Origin: Flavobacterium collinsii
GTDB taxonomy: Bacteria; Bacteroidota; Bacteroidia; Flavobacteriales; Flavobacteriaceae
NCBI RefSeq assembly: GCF_902804485.1
Contig: NZ_CADCST010000073.1
Location: 1 to 51,726, forward strand
Reading direction: 5' to 3'
DNA: 51,726 nucleotides
Each line of letters opens with the position of its first letter. The first letter of the stretch is position 1. A program made the position numbers and the translations under genes. Below, one piece after another: positions 42,527-50,621 of the stretch. The notes beneath the pieces were generated by a model, which had not been told where the DNA came from, made no database searches, and saw nothing but the letters and a program-made list of their open reading frames with translations.

Positions 42527-43900
42527 CTATCTTTTCTTATGCTTGGAACTTTTTGGAAAGTAATAAGTGAGTCCCAAACCAAGTCTCCAGTAATAATCAT
42601 CTCTTTTACCTCTTACGATATAATCAACATTGTCGCTAAAGGTCATATTATATTCTGCGAATAATTTTACTCCTAAATTACTGGTCGCCATATATTCTAA
42701 ACCACCTCCAAACTGAACTTTACTATGAAAATTTTTGTATTCCTTATTAAATTCAAATCCGTAACCACCAAAAACAAATGGAGTCAGGATATCGTGAGGC
42801 AATATGATGCATTCGAGATTTAGATCTGTAGATACATATCCCAATTTGTCTCTTCCTTTATTCCCAATTTTGAATGCATTGGCCGATGCACTTATATTAA
42901 AAGCCGGAGTGAAAAAATACTTCACCGCTCCTCTGACCATTGGTGCCGGCTCCGGACTTTTATAATCGCCTTGTATAATGGCTGTTCCTCCGGAAACCTC
43001 TATACCAAAAAGGCCTCTTTTATCTTCTAAATTTCTATCGTATAATTGTGCCAGATCGGCTTCGCTTTTTTCCGCATCATAGGCTGATACAAAAGCATCG
43101 ATTTGATTTTGAGGTGCATTCACTTCCCAAAGCTTGTCTTTGATTCCTTGTACAATAAGACCTTCAACTGCTTTTTCTATGGCTTCGGTAACTGCCAGCT
43201 GAATGGGTTCGTTTCTGGTAAAACCGGTTTCTACTTCCAAAAGTCGATTTAGATTTACATATCGAAATAAACTGGCATCTATACTTTGTGATAAGATTGT
43301 CTTAGAAACATAAACAGTATTTAATATTTTTCCGTTTGAAGTGGAAACCAATCTTAAATATACTGTAACGCGATCTTGTCGGTATCGAGTAGAACCTCCG
43401 GCGCCAAAATATCGGGCTCCGAAACCTCCGGTAATAATATTGGTATCATAGGAAATAATACCACCTTCCAGTAAAACTCCTGCAAACAATAAAGGAGTCA
43501 ATACTGCTTCACCGCCTTCTTTTTTTGCCTCATATTCCTGACGTGTAGACCGGATAATGTTTCGTTCGTTTAATAAATTTCCAAGATTCTCGCGTTCTAT
43601 AGGAACAAACCATTTTGAATCCTGAAGTGCTTTTATTAAAATAGAGGTAGCACCCTGAGTAACTGCTGTGCTAAATGTGCTTCCAACTTCAGTCGCTTTG
43701 TATTGACCTGTCTGGTCTTTAAATTTATATACCCCTACCACAATTTGTTCTTTTGGTTTTGGCATATCGACTAAATGTTCAGTTGCAGAAGTGTTTTCTC
43801 CAAAAACAGCTTTCTGAACTCCTACGGGTTGATTAAAATAAGCGCCACATCCTGAGAGTAGGCAGGTTATTAATAGTAGAAAAAGGAGAGTTTTATTCAT
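42527..43900 (-). CDS. csgG: CsgG-family curli secretion channel with a C-terminal beta-barrel-like extension
   Basis: The 457-residue protein has a lipobox (L-S-G-C, Cys18). The CsgG domain at about 30-275 has V-V-G-V-Y-K-F-K-D-Q-T-G-Q-Y, W-F-V-P-I-E-R-E-N-L-G-N-L-L-N-E-R and T-V-Y-L-R-L-V-S-T. CsgG forms the outer-membrane pore for curlins. The Escherichia coli protein has about 277 residues; here about 170 more follow. They alternate polar/hydrophobic residues in strands (F-N-I-S-A-S-A-N-A-F, V-Q-F-G-G-G-L-E-Y, Y-Y-W-R-L-G-L-G-L-T-Y-Y-F), like an OmpA-type or outer-membrane-protein barrel domain. Confidence 0.93.
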   Translation of the reverse strand: MNKTLLFLLLITCLLSGCGAYFNQPVGVQKAVFGENTSATEHLVDMPKPKEQIVVGVYKFKDQTGQYKATEVGSTFSTAVTQGATSILIKALQDSKWFVPIERENLGNLLNERNIIRSTRQEYEAKKEGGEAVLTPLLFAGVLLEGGIISYDTNIITGGFGARYFGAGGSTRYRQDRVTVYLRLVSTSNGKILNTVYVSKTILSQSIDASLFRYVNLNRLLEVETGFTRNEPIQLAVTEAIEKAVEGLIVQGIKDKLWEVNAPQNQIDAFVSAYDAEKSEADLAQLYDRNLEDKRGLFGIEVSGGTAIIQGDYKSPEPAPMVRGAVKYFFTPAFNISASANAFKIGNKGRDKLGYVSTDLNLECIILPHDILTPFVFGGYGFEFNKEYKNFHSKVQFGGGLEYMATSNLGVKLFAEYNMTFSDNVDYIVRGKRDDYYWRLGLGLTYYFPKSSKHKKR

Positions 43901-43960
43901 AATTAGTTATTTTTTAATAATAAAACATGAACTTACTTTTTATAAAAATCGAATACCAGA

Positions 43961-44413
43961 CTATTTACCCGGTATAATAACTTGCGTTTGCTCGCCAGTT
44001 TCTATATCCAGAATATTGACAACCATTCCTAAGTTAGAATTGTAAATATCCACAGACAGCGTTCCGAAGACATAATTACCAGGAGTAAGTCCTCCACCGG
44101 TACCGCCTCCAGTACCACCTCCAGAACCTGTACCTGAACCAAATTGACTATCAAATAATGAATTTGAAATTCTATTGAGCAATTGATTATTTAAAGTACT
44201 TTTAAAACGTTCCAGATCTGTTGGCTGCTTGTATCCGCCGTTTGCAGTGGTATCTTTATAATCATTTTGTGCCTGTGCAGAACTAAGCATCCATTGATAA
44301 TTAAAAGTTTCACCACCGCTAAAAGCTGGATTAATAGGCTTATAAGCAAGATCCTGTGCAAAAGAAACGGTACAAAAACCCAACACAAATACGAATGAAA
44401 TTAATTTTTTCAT
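43961..44413 (-). CDS. csgF: CsgF-family curli assembly factor
   Basis: The 150-residue protein has a Sec signal peptide (cleavage after S-F-A-Q, about residue 19). The mature N-terminus D-L-A-Y-K-P-I-N-P-A-F-S-G-G is the conserved CsgF segment that plugs into the CsgG pore. N-Y-Q-W-M-L-S-S-A-Q-A-Q-N continues the family signature. A Gly/Ser/Thr linker near 93-110 precedes a short beta-rich end. CsgF links the pore to the nucleator on the cell surface. Confidence 0.94.
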   Translation of the reverse strand: MKKLISFVFVLGFCTVSFAQDLAYKPINPAFSGGETFNYQWMLSSAQAQNDYKDTTANGGYKQPTDLERFKSTLNNQLLNRISNSLFDSQFGSGTGSGGGTGGGTGGGLTPGNYVFGTLSVDIYNSNLGMVVNILDIETGEQTQVIIPGK

Positions 44414-44499
44414 ATTGCTGTTATTTAGTTTCCTACATTAAAAAAAGATAAACTCCTCTACAAAAAATTACTTCTCGATTATTAATATTGAGTTATTTA

Positions 44500-45234
44500 T
44501 TAATACTGAGTTATTATTTTATTCTGTTTTTCGATGTCTTTAAAATACTTAAATGCTTTTGATGCGGCAGATTCTGCCATGTATTTTAAAAAATCTTCGT
44601 CCGGACGTGAAATAAATTCTTCCACTATTTCTCCATCTATCAGAATAGTAATTTTTGTTGTACGTCCAAAAGTCAATTCCTCCTGAACGGTCACGATTTT
44701 ACTTGTATTAATTCTTAGTTTTGAATATTGTGCATAAAAAAAATCATAAAAATCATTCCCCAGTTTTGTTTTGGTATCATTAGCAACAATCCCGATCATT
44801 TCAATTCCATCTACAGGAATTGGTTTTCCGGCATCCGATACTTTGTCTTCTCCAAAAACAACACGGTCTTTCCCTATCAATTCATTTTTCTCATCATAAA
44901 TTAATAGCAATATTATAATCTCATCTTCTGGTGTAAAATTAACCTGCGTTTTAGAAAGTTCAACTTTTTGAATCGGTTCTAATGTGACTCTGCCATCCTG
45001 AGCATTATTTGATTTATTCGAGTTTTTTTTGTTTTTTTTAAATACAGTCAATTTATATGATATGTTCTTAAACTGCGATTTTAAGTTTTCTGCAGTTCCC
45101 GTAATAGCAAGTAAATTTTCTATTTCTTTTACTTCTATTTTGGCTTTTACTTCAATGTGAACTTCCTGAGAAAATCCAGATTCAGAAAAAAAAATAGCAA
45201 AAACAATAATCAATATGCTCAAATACTTTTTCAT
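44500..45234 (-). CDS. csgE: CsgE-family curli assembly protein with an extra CsgH-like N-terminal half
   Basis: The 244-residue protein has a signal peptide (residues 1-22). The C-terminal half (about 135-244) matches CsgE: N-D-T-K-T-K-L-G-N-D-F-Y-D-F-F-Y, V-Q-E-E-L-T-F-G-R-T-T-K-I-T-I-L, E-E-F-I-S-R-P. CsgE gates the periplasmic side of CsgG and guides curlins. The N-terminal half (about 23-128) is a beta-sandwich-like segment (N-I-S-Y-K-L-T-V-F-K-K, D-G-R-V-T-L-E-P, E-L-I-G-K-D-R-V-V-F) whose strand order resembles CsgH, a curli-assembly inhibitor of other bacteria. It starts 4 bp after the preceding curlin-like gene. Confidence 0.9.
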   Translation of the reverse strand: MKKYLSILIIVFAIFFSESGFSQEVHIEVKAKIEVKEIENLLAITGTAENLKSQFKNISYKLTVFKKNKKNSNKSNNAQDGRVTLEPIQKVELSKTQVNFTPEDEIIILLLIYDEKNELIGKDRVVFGEDKVSDAGKPIPVDGIEMIGIVANDTKTKLGNDFYDFFYAQYSKLRINTSKIVTVQEELTFGRTTKITILIDGEIVEEFISRPDEDFLKYMAESAASKAFKYFKDIEKQNKIITQY

Positions 45235-45238
45235 GATA

Positions 45239-45718
45239 CTATCGATTGAATATGTAAATTGTCCCCGAGTTTCCCGTTTGATTAATTATTAAATCTTTAG
45301 ATATCGAATTTGAGCCGGTACTGATTACCGATAAATTATTGCCGTACTGATTGATTTCCATGGAAGTGACTCCACGCGAATACATCGAAGTATCATTTAT
45401 ATAATTGTTATTGCCTGTTTGTGTGTAGGACTGATTGATTTCATCAGCATATTTGTAGACATTCATGTAGTTATTGTTGCCTGTCTGTTGTGCGGTAACA
45501 TAAGCATTATTACTTATGATGGTTAAATTGGCTTGATTGTAGTTTCCAATTTGAGCAACATTAACGATGTTGCTGCTTTTAATATATTGATTTACTGCTT
45601 GATTTTGATTGCGATTGAATGCTTCATTTAATAAATAGTCACTCCTATTCACATCAATTACTTGAGAGAATAAAATCCCTGTGATTAGTAAGAATATAAA
45701 AGTGGCTAAACGTTTCAT
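45239..45718 (-). CDS. CsgB-like minor curlin or nucleator
   Basis: The 159-residue protein has a signal peptide (residues 1-18) and a non-repeat N-terminal part (about 20-50). Curlin-type half-repeats follow: I-G-N-Y-N-Q-A-N-L-T-I, Q-Q-T-G-N-N-N-Y-M-N-V, Y-T-Q-T-G-N-N-N-Y-I-N-D, I-N-Q-Y-G-N-N, and N-Q-T-G-N-S-G at the end. The repeats are Asn/Gln/Gly-rich but less regular than in the next gene, as expected for a nucleator. It shares the operon with csgEFG. Confidence 0.85.
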   Translation of the reverse strand: MKRLATFIFLLITGILFSQVIDVNRSDYLLNEAFNRNQNQAVNQYIKSSNIVNVAQIGNYNQANLTIISNNAYVTAQQTGNNNYMNVYKYADEINQSYTQTGNNNYINDTSMYSRGVTSMEINQYGNNLSVISTGSNSISKDLIINQTGNSGTIYIFNR

Positions 45719-45736
45719 GACCTATTGTAATTTAAA

Positions 45737-45772
45737 AAAAGGAAGAACTTAATAGTTCAAGTTCTTCCTTTT
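45737..45772 (-). terminator. Strong hairpin between the curlin gene and the rest of the curli operon
   Basis: Two perfectly complementary 14-base arms (45737-45750 and 45759-45772) enclose an 8-base loop, and a T-run continues on the minus strand. It lies 12 bp after the curlin stop. It probably acts as a partial terminator that keeps curlin mRNA above csgB/E/F/G mRNA. Confidence 0.88.
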
Positions 45773-45784
45773 CCTGGTTTATTC

Positions 45785-46411
45785 TTAGTTAGATTGAATT
45801 ACTACACTTCCATTTAAGAAACCTGTTTGAGTAACTGTACTCATATGATCGTTTCCAAATTGTGCAGTGGCTGCAAAGTTGCCGGCTCCGTATTGTTGAA
45901 TACTAGAAGTGTTGTCCCAGCCTAATTGTAAAGTAGCTGCATTGTTAAACAGTCCAAATTGATCTGTAGATGCGGTGTTGTCATTTCCGAATTGAAGTGT
46001 CAAAGCGTTATTGGCAAGACCAAATTGATTAGTAGTAGCTGTATTGAAGTTACCTATCTGTAATACATCAGAATTGTTGTAAGCTCCAATTTGAGTAGTA
46101 ACTGCAAGATTACCGAACCAGATTCCCTGAGCGATGCTAGAATCATTATTGTCTCCGATTTGTGTTACTACAGCAACATTTCCTCCTCCTAATTGTCCAA
46201 CAGTAGACTCATTATCATCTCCATATTGTCCTACAATTGCAACGTTGGCAATACCTATTTGGTCAACATCTGAGCTATTAGTTGCTCCTACCTGAATTAC
46301 CAGTGCACCATTTAATAAACCTGTCTGGTCCACATCACTCATGTTACCTTGCGCAAAAGCTGCGACTCCCACAAACAGCATCGCGGAGATGCTTAAAATT
46401 GCTTTTTTCAT
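45785..46411 (-). CDS. csgA: CsgA-like major curlin subunit
   Basis: The 208-residue secreted protein has a signal peptide (A-A-F-A-Q, about residue 21). Almost all of the rest is tandem 22-residue curlin repeats of the form S-x-V-x-Q-x-G-x-x-N-x-A-x-x-x-Q-x-G, about eight and a half in number. Spaced Gln, Asn and Gly are the amyloid ladder positions of curlins. The first and last repeats are closely alike (M-S-x-V-x-Q-T-G-x-L-N-G-x-x-V-I-Q). It is the first gene of the curli operon and is followed by a hairpin. It assembles outside the cell into curli fibres for biofilm or surface attachment. Confidence 0.93.
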   Translation of the reverse strand: MKKAILSISAMLFVGVAAFAQGNMSDVDQTGLLNGALVIQVGATNSSDVDQIGIANVAIVGQYGDDNESTVGQLGGGNVAVVTQIGDNNDSSIAQGIWFGNLAVTTQIGAYNNSDVLQIGNFNTATTNQFGLANNALTLQFGNDNTASTDQFGLFNNAATLQLGWDNTSSIQQYGAGNFAATAQFGNDHMSTVTQTGFLNGSVVIQSN

Positions 46412-46757
46412 AATAAATATATTTAATTGGTTATTAATTCAATTTATTATGTAGGTCAGTATGATTTAGGGAAATCATGCACTCAAAATCTTCATTCAAA
46501 AATAAAAATCAAAGCTTTTATTTTCTTTCTTCATGATCAAAATTAGAAAACTTATCACCAACCAAAACAGGTATAAATACCTATTTTCCAATATCTTAAT
46601 TACTTTTCGATGAAGTGTAAAACTATCTCGATGAACTACTTTAATGCTTTTTTTTCTTAGCAGGAAAAAAGCTACTTTTCATAATTTGATCACAATTTAA
46701 CTTAGACATTTGTTAAAACAAAATCATAATATCAATTTTTTAACAAAATCATAAAAA
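46412..46757. promoter_or_regulatory. Upstream region of the curli operon with 21-bp-spaced direct repeats
   Basis: No gene. At 46605-46616 and 46626-46637 two 12-base elements (10 of 12 identical, sharing TCGATGAA) are exactly 21 bp apart, two helix turns. AGGTAT-AA-ATACCT (46569-46582) is an inverted repeat nearby. GATTT/AAATC arms flank AGGG at 46468-46481, 57 bp from the curlin start. No TANNTTTG box was identified. Confidence 0.5.
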
Positions 46758-46784
46758 AAATCCTGTCTTGAAAAGACAGGATTT
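46758..46784 (-). terminator. Terminator after the type III glutamine synthetase gene
   Basis: Perfect 12-base arms (46758-46769 and 46773-46784, AAATCCTGTCTT and its complement) enclose a 3-base loop, followed by a T-run on the minus strand. Confidence 0.93.
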
Positions 46785-46806
46785 AAGAAAGCGTATATTC
46801 TAAATG

Positions 46807-48996
46807 TTACTTGGTAAACAACAATTCTCTGTATTTCGTCAAAGTCCAGCTTTCATCGTCTACTAATAATTCTAATTTATCACAGTGATTGCGGATGTCT
46901 TCAAAATAAGGTTTTACTTTATTACAATAAGCTTCTGCCATTTTTTGCGCATCGGTCAATTGATTTGCCGTTCTTCGTTCACTGGTCATCGCCAGTACTT
47001 TAGAATTGATTCCTTCTATATGACCTGAGATTTCTTTGATCAGAACAATTTGTTCTTTTGCAATGGTTTCAAACTCTTTACCAAAAATCTCTTTTAACCC
47101 TTTTACATTTTCAATTAAAGTATTTTGGTAGCGAATAGCAGTTGGAATAACATGGTTTCTGGCAATATCTCCTAATACTCTCCCTTCGATCTGGATTTTC
47201 TTAGTGTATTCTTCCAATTCAATTTCGTAACGGGCTTCTGCTTCAACATGATTCAGAATTCCAAGTTCGTCAAATAATTCCAGAGCCTGTTTCGAAACTT
47301 TCGCTTTAATCGCTTCCGGAGTAGTTTTAAAATTACTCAACCCTCTTTTAGCCGCTTCTTTTTCCCAGGCATCACTATAGCCATCACCTTCAAAAAGAAT
47401 TTTTTTAGACTGCTTGATGTATTCTCTTAAAACATTAAAGATCGCATCGTCTTTCTTCATGTCTTTAGATTCGATTAAACCGTCTACTTCTATTTTAAAA
47501 TCCTTCAATTGTTTGGCCACAATAGCATTCAGTGTAGTCATTGCGTTTGAACAGTTGGCATTCGAACCCACCGCTCTAAACTCAAATTTGTTTCCTGTAA
47601 AAGCAAAAGGCGAAGTTCTGTTTCGGTCTGTATTGTCCAAAAGAACGTCCGGAATTTTTCCAACAACGTTTAATTTTAAATCTGTTTTTTCCTCAGGAGA
47701 TAATTTTCCGGTGGTTACACTCTCCAATTCCAACAATACTTTAGACAATTGCGCTCCGATAAAAACAGATATGATTGCCGGAGGTGCCTCATTAGCTCCC
47801 AAACGATGATCGTTGCTCGCCGTTGCAATAGAGGCTCTTAATAAAGTTTCGTAATCGTTAACTGCCTTAATCGTATTGATAAAGAAGGTTAAAAATTGCA
47901 GATTGCTCATTGGTGTTTTACTCGGACTCAATAAATTAACCCCTGTATCTGTTGCCAATGACCAGTTGTTATGTTTTCCCGAACCATTTACTCCTTTAAA
48001 AGGTTTTTCATGAAACAGCACTTTAAAATCATGACGCTCTGCTACTCTTTGCATCACATCCATTAATAAAGAGTTATGATCTACCGCCAAATTAGTCTCT
48101 TCAAAAATTGGAGCTAGTTCAAACTGATTAGGCGCTACTTCATTATGACGTGTTTTTACAGGTATACCTAATAGCATACACTCCTGCTCTAAATCTCTCA
48201 TGTAAGTTAATGCGCGCGTCGGAATAGATCCAAAATAATGATCGTCTAACTGTTGTCCTTTTGCCGAAGTATGCCCTAATAAGGTTCTTCCTGTCATCAT
48301 TAAGTCAGGACGGGAATTGGCCAATGCCTTATCAATTAAAAAGTATTCTTGTTCCCAGCCTAAAGTAGCGGTAACCTTCTTTACATTTTTATCGAAATAT
48401 TTACATACTTCTGTCGCTGCTTCGTCCATAGCAGATAAAGCTCTTAACAACGGAATTTTATTATCCAAAGCTTCTCCTGTGTAGGCTATAAATACAGTTG
48501 GAATACACAAAGTCGTACCATAAATAAATGCCGGAGAAGTTGGATCCCAGGCGGTATAACCTCTCGCTTCAAATGTATTTCTGATTCCGCCATTTGGAAA
48601 ACTTGAAGCATCTGGTTCCTGTTGTACCAATTGTGCTCCTCCAAACTTTTCTACAGGATCACTTCCATCATAAGAAGTTTCAAAAAAAGCATCATGCTTT
48701 TCTGCTGTTGTTCCTGTAAGAGGCTGAAACCAGTGTGTATAATGGGTAACACCTTTTGATAATGCCCATTCTTTCATGCCCATGGCGATATAATCGGCCA
48801 GTTTTCTGTCTATTTTAGTTCCATGTTGAATGGCATCTCTTACTCCTTTTAAAGCATCAGAAGTTAAAAATTGCTTCATTGCTTTTTCATTAAACACATT
48901 TGAACCAAAGATGTTCGATTTTCTGTCTATTTCTTCAAAATGTACCGGCTTTCTTGTAGAAGCTTCTTGTAAAGCTTGGAAACGTAATGTTGACAT
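46807..48996 (-). CDS. glnN: Glutamine synthetase type III
   Basis: The 729-residue length marks GSIII, far above types I and II (about 350-470). The typical N-terminal S-N-I-F-G-S-N-V-F-N and the metal/ATP segments (W-E-Q-E-Y-F-L-I-D, N-E-V-A-P-N-Q-F-E-L-A-P, N-G-S-G-K-H-N-N-W-S, R-N-R-T-S-P-F-A-F-T-G-N-K-F-E-F-R) are present. It makes glutamine from glutamate, ammonia and ATP in the cytoplasm. It is divergent from a second, unrelated-size glutamine synthetase, with 427 bp between. Confidence 0.95.
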   Translation of the reverse strand: MSTLRFQALQEASTRKPVHFEEIDRKSNIFGSNVFNEKAMKQFLTSDALKGVRDAIQHGTKIDRKLADYIAMGMKEWALSKGVTHYTHWFQPLTGTTAEKHDAFFETSYDGSDPVEKFGGAQLVQQEPDASSFPNGGIRNTFEARGYTAWDPTSPAFIYGTTLCIPTVFIAYTGEALDNKIPLLRALSAMDEAATEVCKYFDKNVKKVTATLGWEQEYFLIDKALANSRPDLMMTGRTLLGHTSAKGQQLDDHYFGSIPTRALTYMRDLEQECMLLGIPVKTRHNEVAPNQFELAPIFEETNLAVDHNSLLMDVMQRVAERHDFKVLFHEKPFKGVNGSGKHNNWSLATDTGVNLLSPSKTPMSNLQFLTFFINTIKAVNDYETLLRASIATASNDHRLGANEAPPAIISVFIGAQLSKVLLELESVTTGKLSPEEKTDLKLNVVGKIPDVLLDNTDRNRTSPFAFTGNKFEFRAVGSNANCSNAMTTLNAIVAKQLKDFKIEVDGLIESKDMKKDDAIFNVLREYIKQSKKILFEGDGYSDAWEKEAAKRGLSNFKTTPEAIKAKVSKQALELFDELGILNHVEAEARYEIELEEYTKKIQIEGRVLGDIARNHVIPTAIRYQNTLIENVKGLKEIFGKEFETIAKEQIVLIKEISGHIEGINSKVLAMTSERRTANQLTDAQKMAEAYCNKVKPYFEDIRNHCDKLELLVDDESWTLTKYRELLFTK

Positions 48997-49423
48997 GTAT
49001 ATAAGTTTAAAGATTTGTAATTATTTTCATTAAAAAAGAGAAACAAATATAAACAATAAACTCCCCTGTTTGAAACATAAACTTTAGAATATTATCCAAC
49101 GATTTATCAACATTAAACGCTTTTTTCAAAGAATAATGAATTTGATTCAAAGAAATATAACAAAATGCCGCAGTATTATTCATTAAATCAACATTTTTTC
49201 ACAATTCTATGGTTTAAAAATTTAAAAACAACCCCTCATTTTTACGAATTTGCCTTTTTACGCTATATAAAATTACTTTTTTAAAAATATACCCCTTCAA
49301 AAATTACGCTTATCTAAAAAATAGTATCACTCTAAACAAAATAGCCCCCTAATTTTTAGGAGTGAAAAAATAAATCTATCTTTGACCCAACGAAAAAAAA
49401 CAAAAAAATTAATTTATATTATT
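48997..49423. promoter_or_regulatory. Divergent control region between two glutamine synthetase genes
   Basis: No gene. A perfect -7 box TATCTTTG lies at 49377-49384, 39 bp before the plus-strand start. An in-frame TTG overlaps that box, so it is not a usable start. Just upstream, TCACTC and GAGTGA flank a CTAA-TTTTT-... inverted segment (49327-49365), a possible nitrogen-control site. The glnN promoter was not placed. Confidence 0.5.
49377..49384 (+). promoter_or_regulatory. -7 promoter box (TATCTTTG) for the type II glutamine synthetase
   Basis: Exact consensus, in the spacing expected for a short leader of about 30 bases. Confidence 0.65.
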
Positions 49424-50440
49424 ATGGCTAAAATTAAGTTAGAATACATTTGGTTAGATGGATATGAACCAACCCAAAATCTTAGAAGTAAAACTAAAGT
49501 TGAAGAGCACGAAAATTTCAAAGGAACGTTAGCAGAACTTGGGAATTGGTCATTTGATGGTTCATCAACCAAACAAGCCGAAGGCGGATCTTCTGACTGT
49601 CTTTTAGTTCCAGTTGCAATCTATCCGGATCCAACACGTATTAACGGATACCTGGTAATGTCAGAAGTTATGTATGCTGATGGAAGACCACACCCGTCTA
49701 ACGGTAGAGCCACAATTGATGATGATAATGATGATTTTTGGTTTGGATTCGAACAAGAATACTTCATCATGGACACTAAAACTCAACTTCCTCTTGGATT
49801 TCCAGTTGGAGGTTACCCTGCTCCACAAGGGATGTACTACTGTTCTGTAGGAGGAAAAAATACTCACGGAAGAAAATTAGTTGAGGAGCATGCTGATTTA
49901 TGTATTGCAGCAGGAATCAATTTTGAAGGTATCAACCAGGAAGTTGCCTGCGGACAATGGGAATTCCAACTATTCGCTAAAGGCGCTAAAAAAGCCGGAG
50001 ATGAGATCTGGGTTGCCCGTTACTTATTAGATCGTTTGACTGAAAAATACGGTTATTACATCGAATACCACCCAAAACCACTTGGAGATACCGACTGGAA
50101 TGGTTCAGGTATGCACGCTAACTTCTCTAACGAGGTGTTAAGAACATGTGGAGATCAGGCTACTTACGAAAGAATCTGTGAAGCTTTCCGTCCTGTTACT
50201 GCTGAACATATCGCCGTTTACGGAGCTTACAACGACCAACGTTTAACCGGTAAACACGAAACTGCTTCTATCCATGATTTCTCTTATGGTGTTTCAGACA
50301 GAGGATGTTCTATCAGAATTCCGTTAATGACTGTACAAAAAGGCTGGAAAGGCTGGTTAGAAGACAGAAGACCTGCTTCAAACGGTGACCCATATAAAAT
50401 CGCTGCGAGAATTATCAAAACTGTAAATTCAGCATTGTAA
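49424..50440 (+). CDS. Glutamine synthetase, type II-like with beta-grasp domain
   Basis: The 338-residue length and motifs (Y-I-W-L-D-G, N-W-S-F-D-G-S-S-T, W-F-G-F-E-Q-E-Y-F, N-Q-E-V-A-C-G-Q-W-E-F-Q, N-G-S-G-M-H-A-N-F-S, G-V-S-D-R-G-C-S-I-R-I-P) are those of the eukaryote-type GSII branch. It makes glutamine in the cytoplasm. I used the ATG (M-A-K-I-K-L-E-Y); an open TTG start further left overlaps the promoter box. It may differ from glnN in nitrogen-dependent expression. A terminator follows. Confidence 0.95.
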   Translation: MAKIKLEYIWLDGYEPTQNLRSKTKVEEHENFKGTLAELGNWSFDGSSTKQAEGGSSDCLLVPVAIYPDPTRINGYLVMSEVMYADGRPHPSNGRATIDDDNDDFWFGFEQEYFIMDTKTQLPLGFPVGGYPAPQGMYYCSVGGKNTHGRKLVEEHADLCIAAGINFEGINQEVACGQWEFQLFAKGAKKAGDEIWVARYLLDRLTEKYGYYIEYHPKPLGDTDWNGSGMHANFSNEVLRTCGDQATYERICEAFRPVTAEHIAVYGAYNDQRLTGKHETASIHDFSYGVSDRGCSIRIPLMTVQKGWKGWLEDRRPASNGDPYKIAARIIKTVNSAL

Positions 50441-50460
50441 TTATTAGCTATATCATACTC

Positions 50461-50492
50461 AAAAGTGCCCCTCAATTATGAAGGGCACTTTT
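50461..50492 (+). terminator. Terminator after the type II glutamine synthetase
   Basis: Perfect 10-base arms AAAAGTGCCC and GGGCACTTTT enclose a 12-base loop, followed by further Ts. Confidence 0.93.
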
Positions 50493-50590
50493 TTTTGTAA
50501 ACCTGTCTTTTAAAAACCTTTAACATCTAAACAACAGAACATTTTAGAGTTAACTTTTTAATAATTCATTTTTAGATTTAATTTAAAAAC

Positions 50591-50598
50591 TATCTTTG
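50591..50598 (+). promoter_or_regulatory. -7 promoter box (TATCTTTG) for terC
   Basis: Exact match, 23 bp before the start codon. No riboswitch-like fold was recognised in the region 50493-50621. Confidence 0.6.
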
Positions 50599-50621
50599 TG
50601 AATCACTAAAAAAACATCCTA

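Noticed and set aside
49382..49423. N-terminal extension of the type II glutamine synthetase from a TTG
   Set aside because: The TTG overlaps the -7 promoter box, and the extension is Lys/Ile-rich with no match to the family's normal start.
50493..50621. Manganese riboswitch (yybP-ykoY type) upstream of terC
   Set aside because: The region is short and AT-rich without the paired helices of that class.
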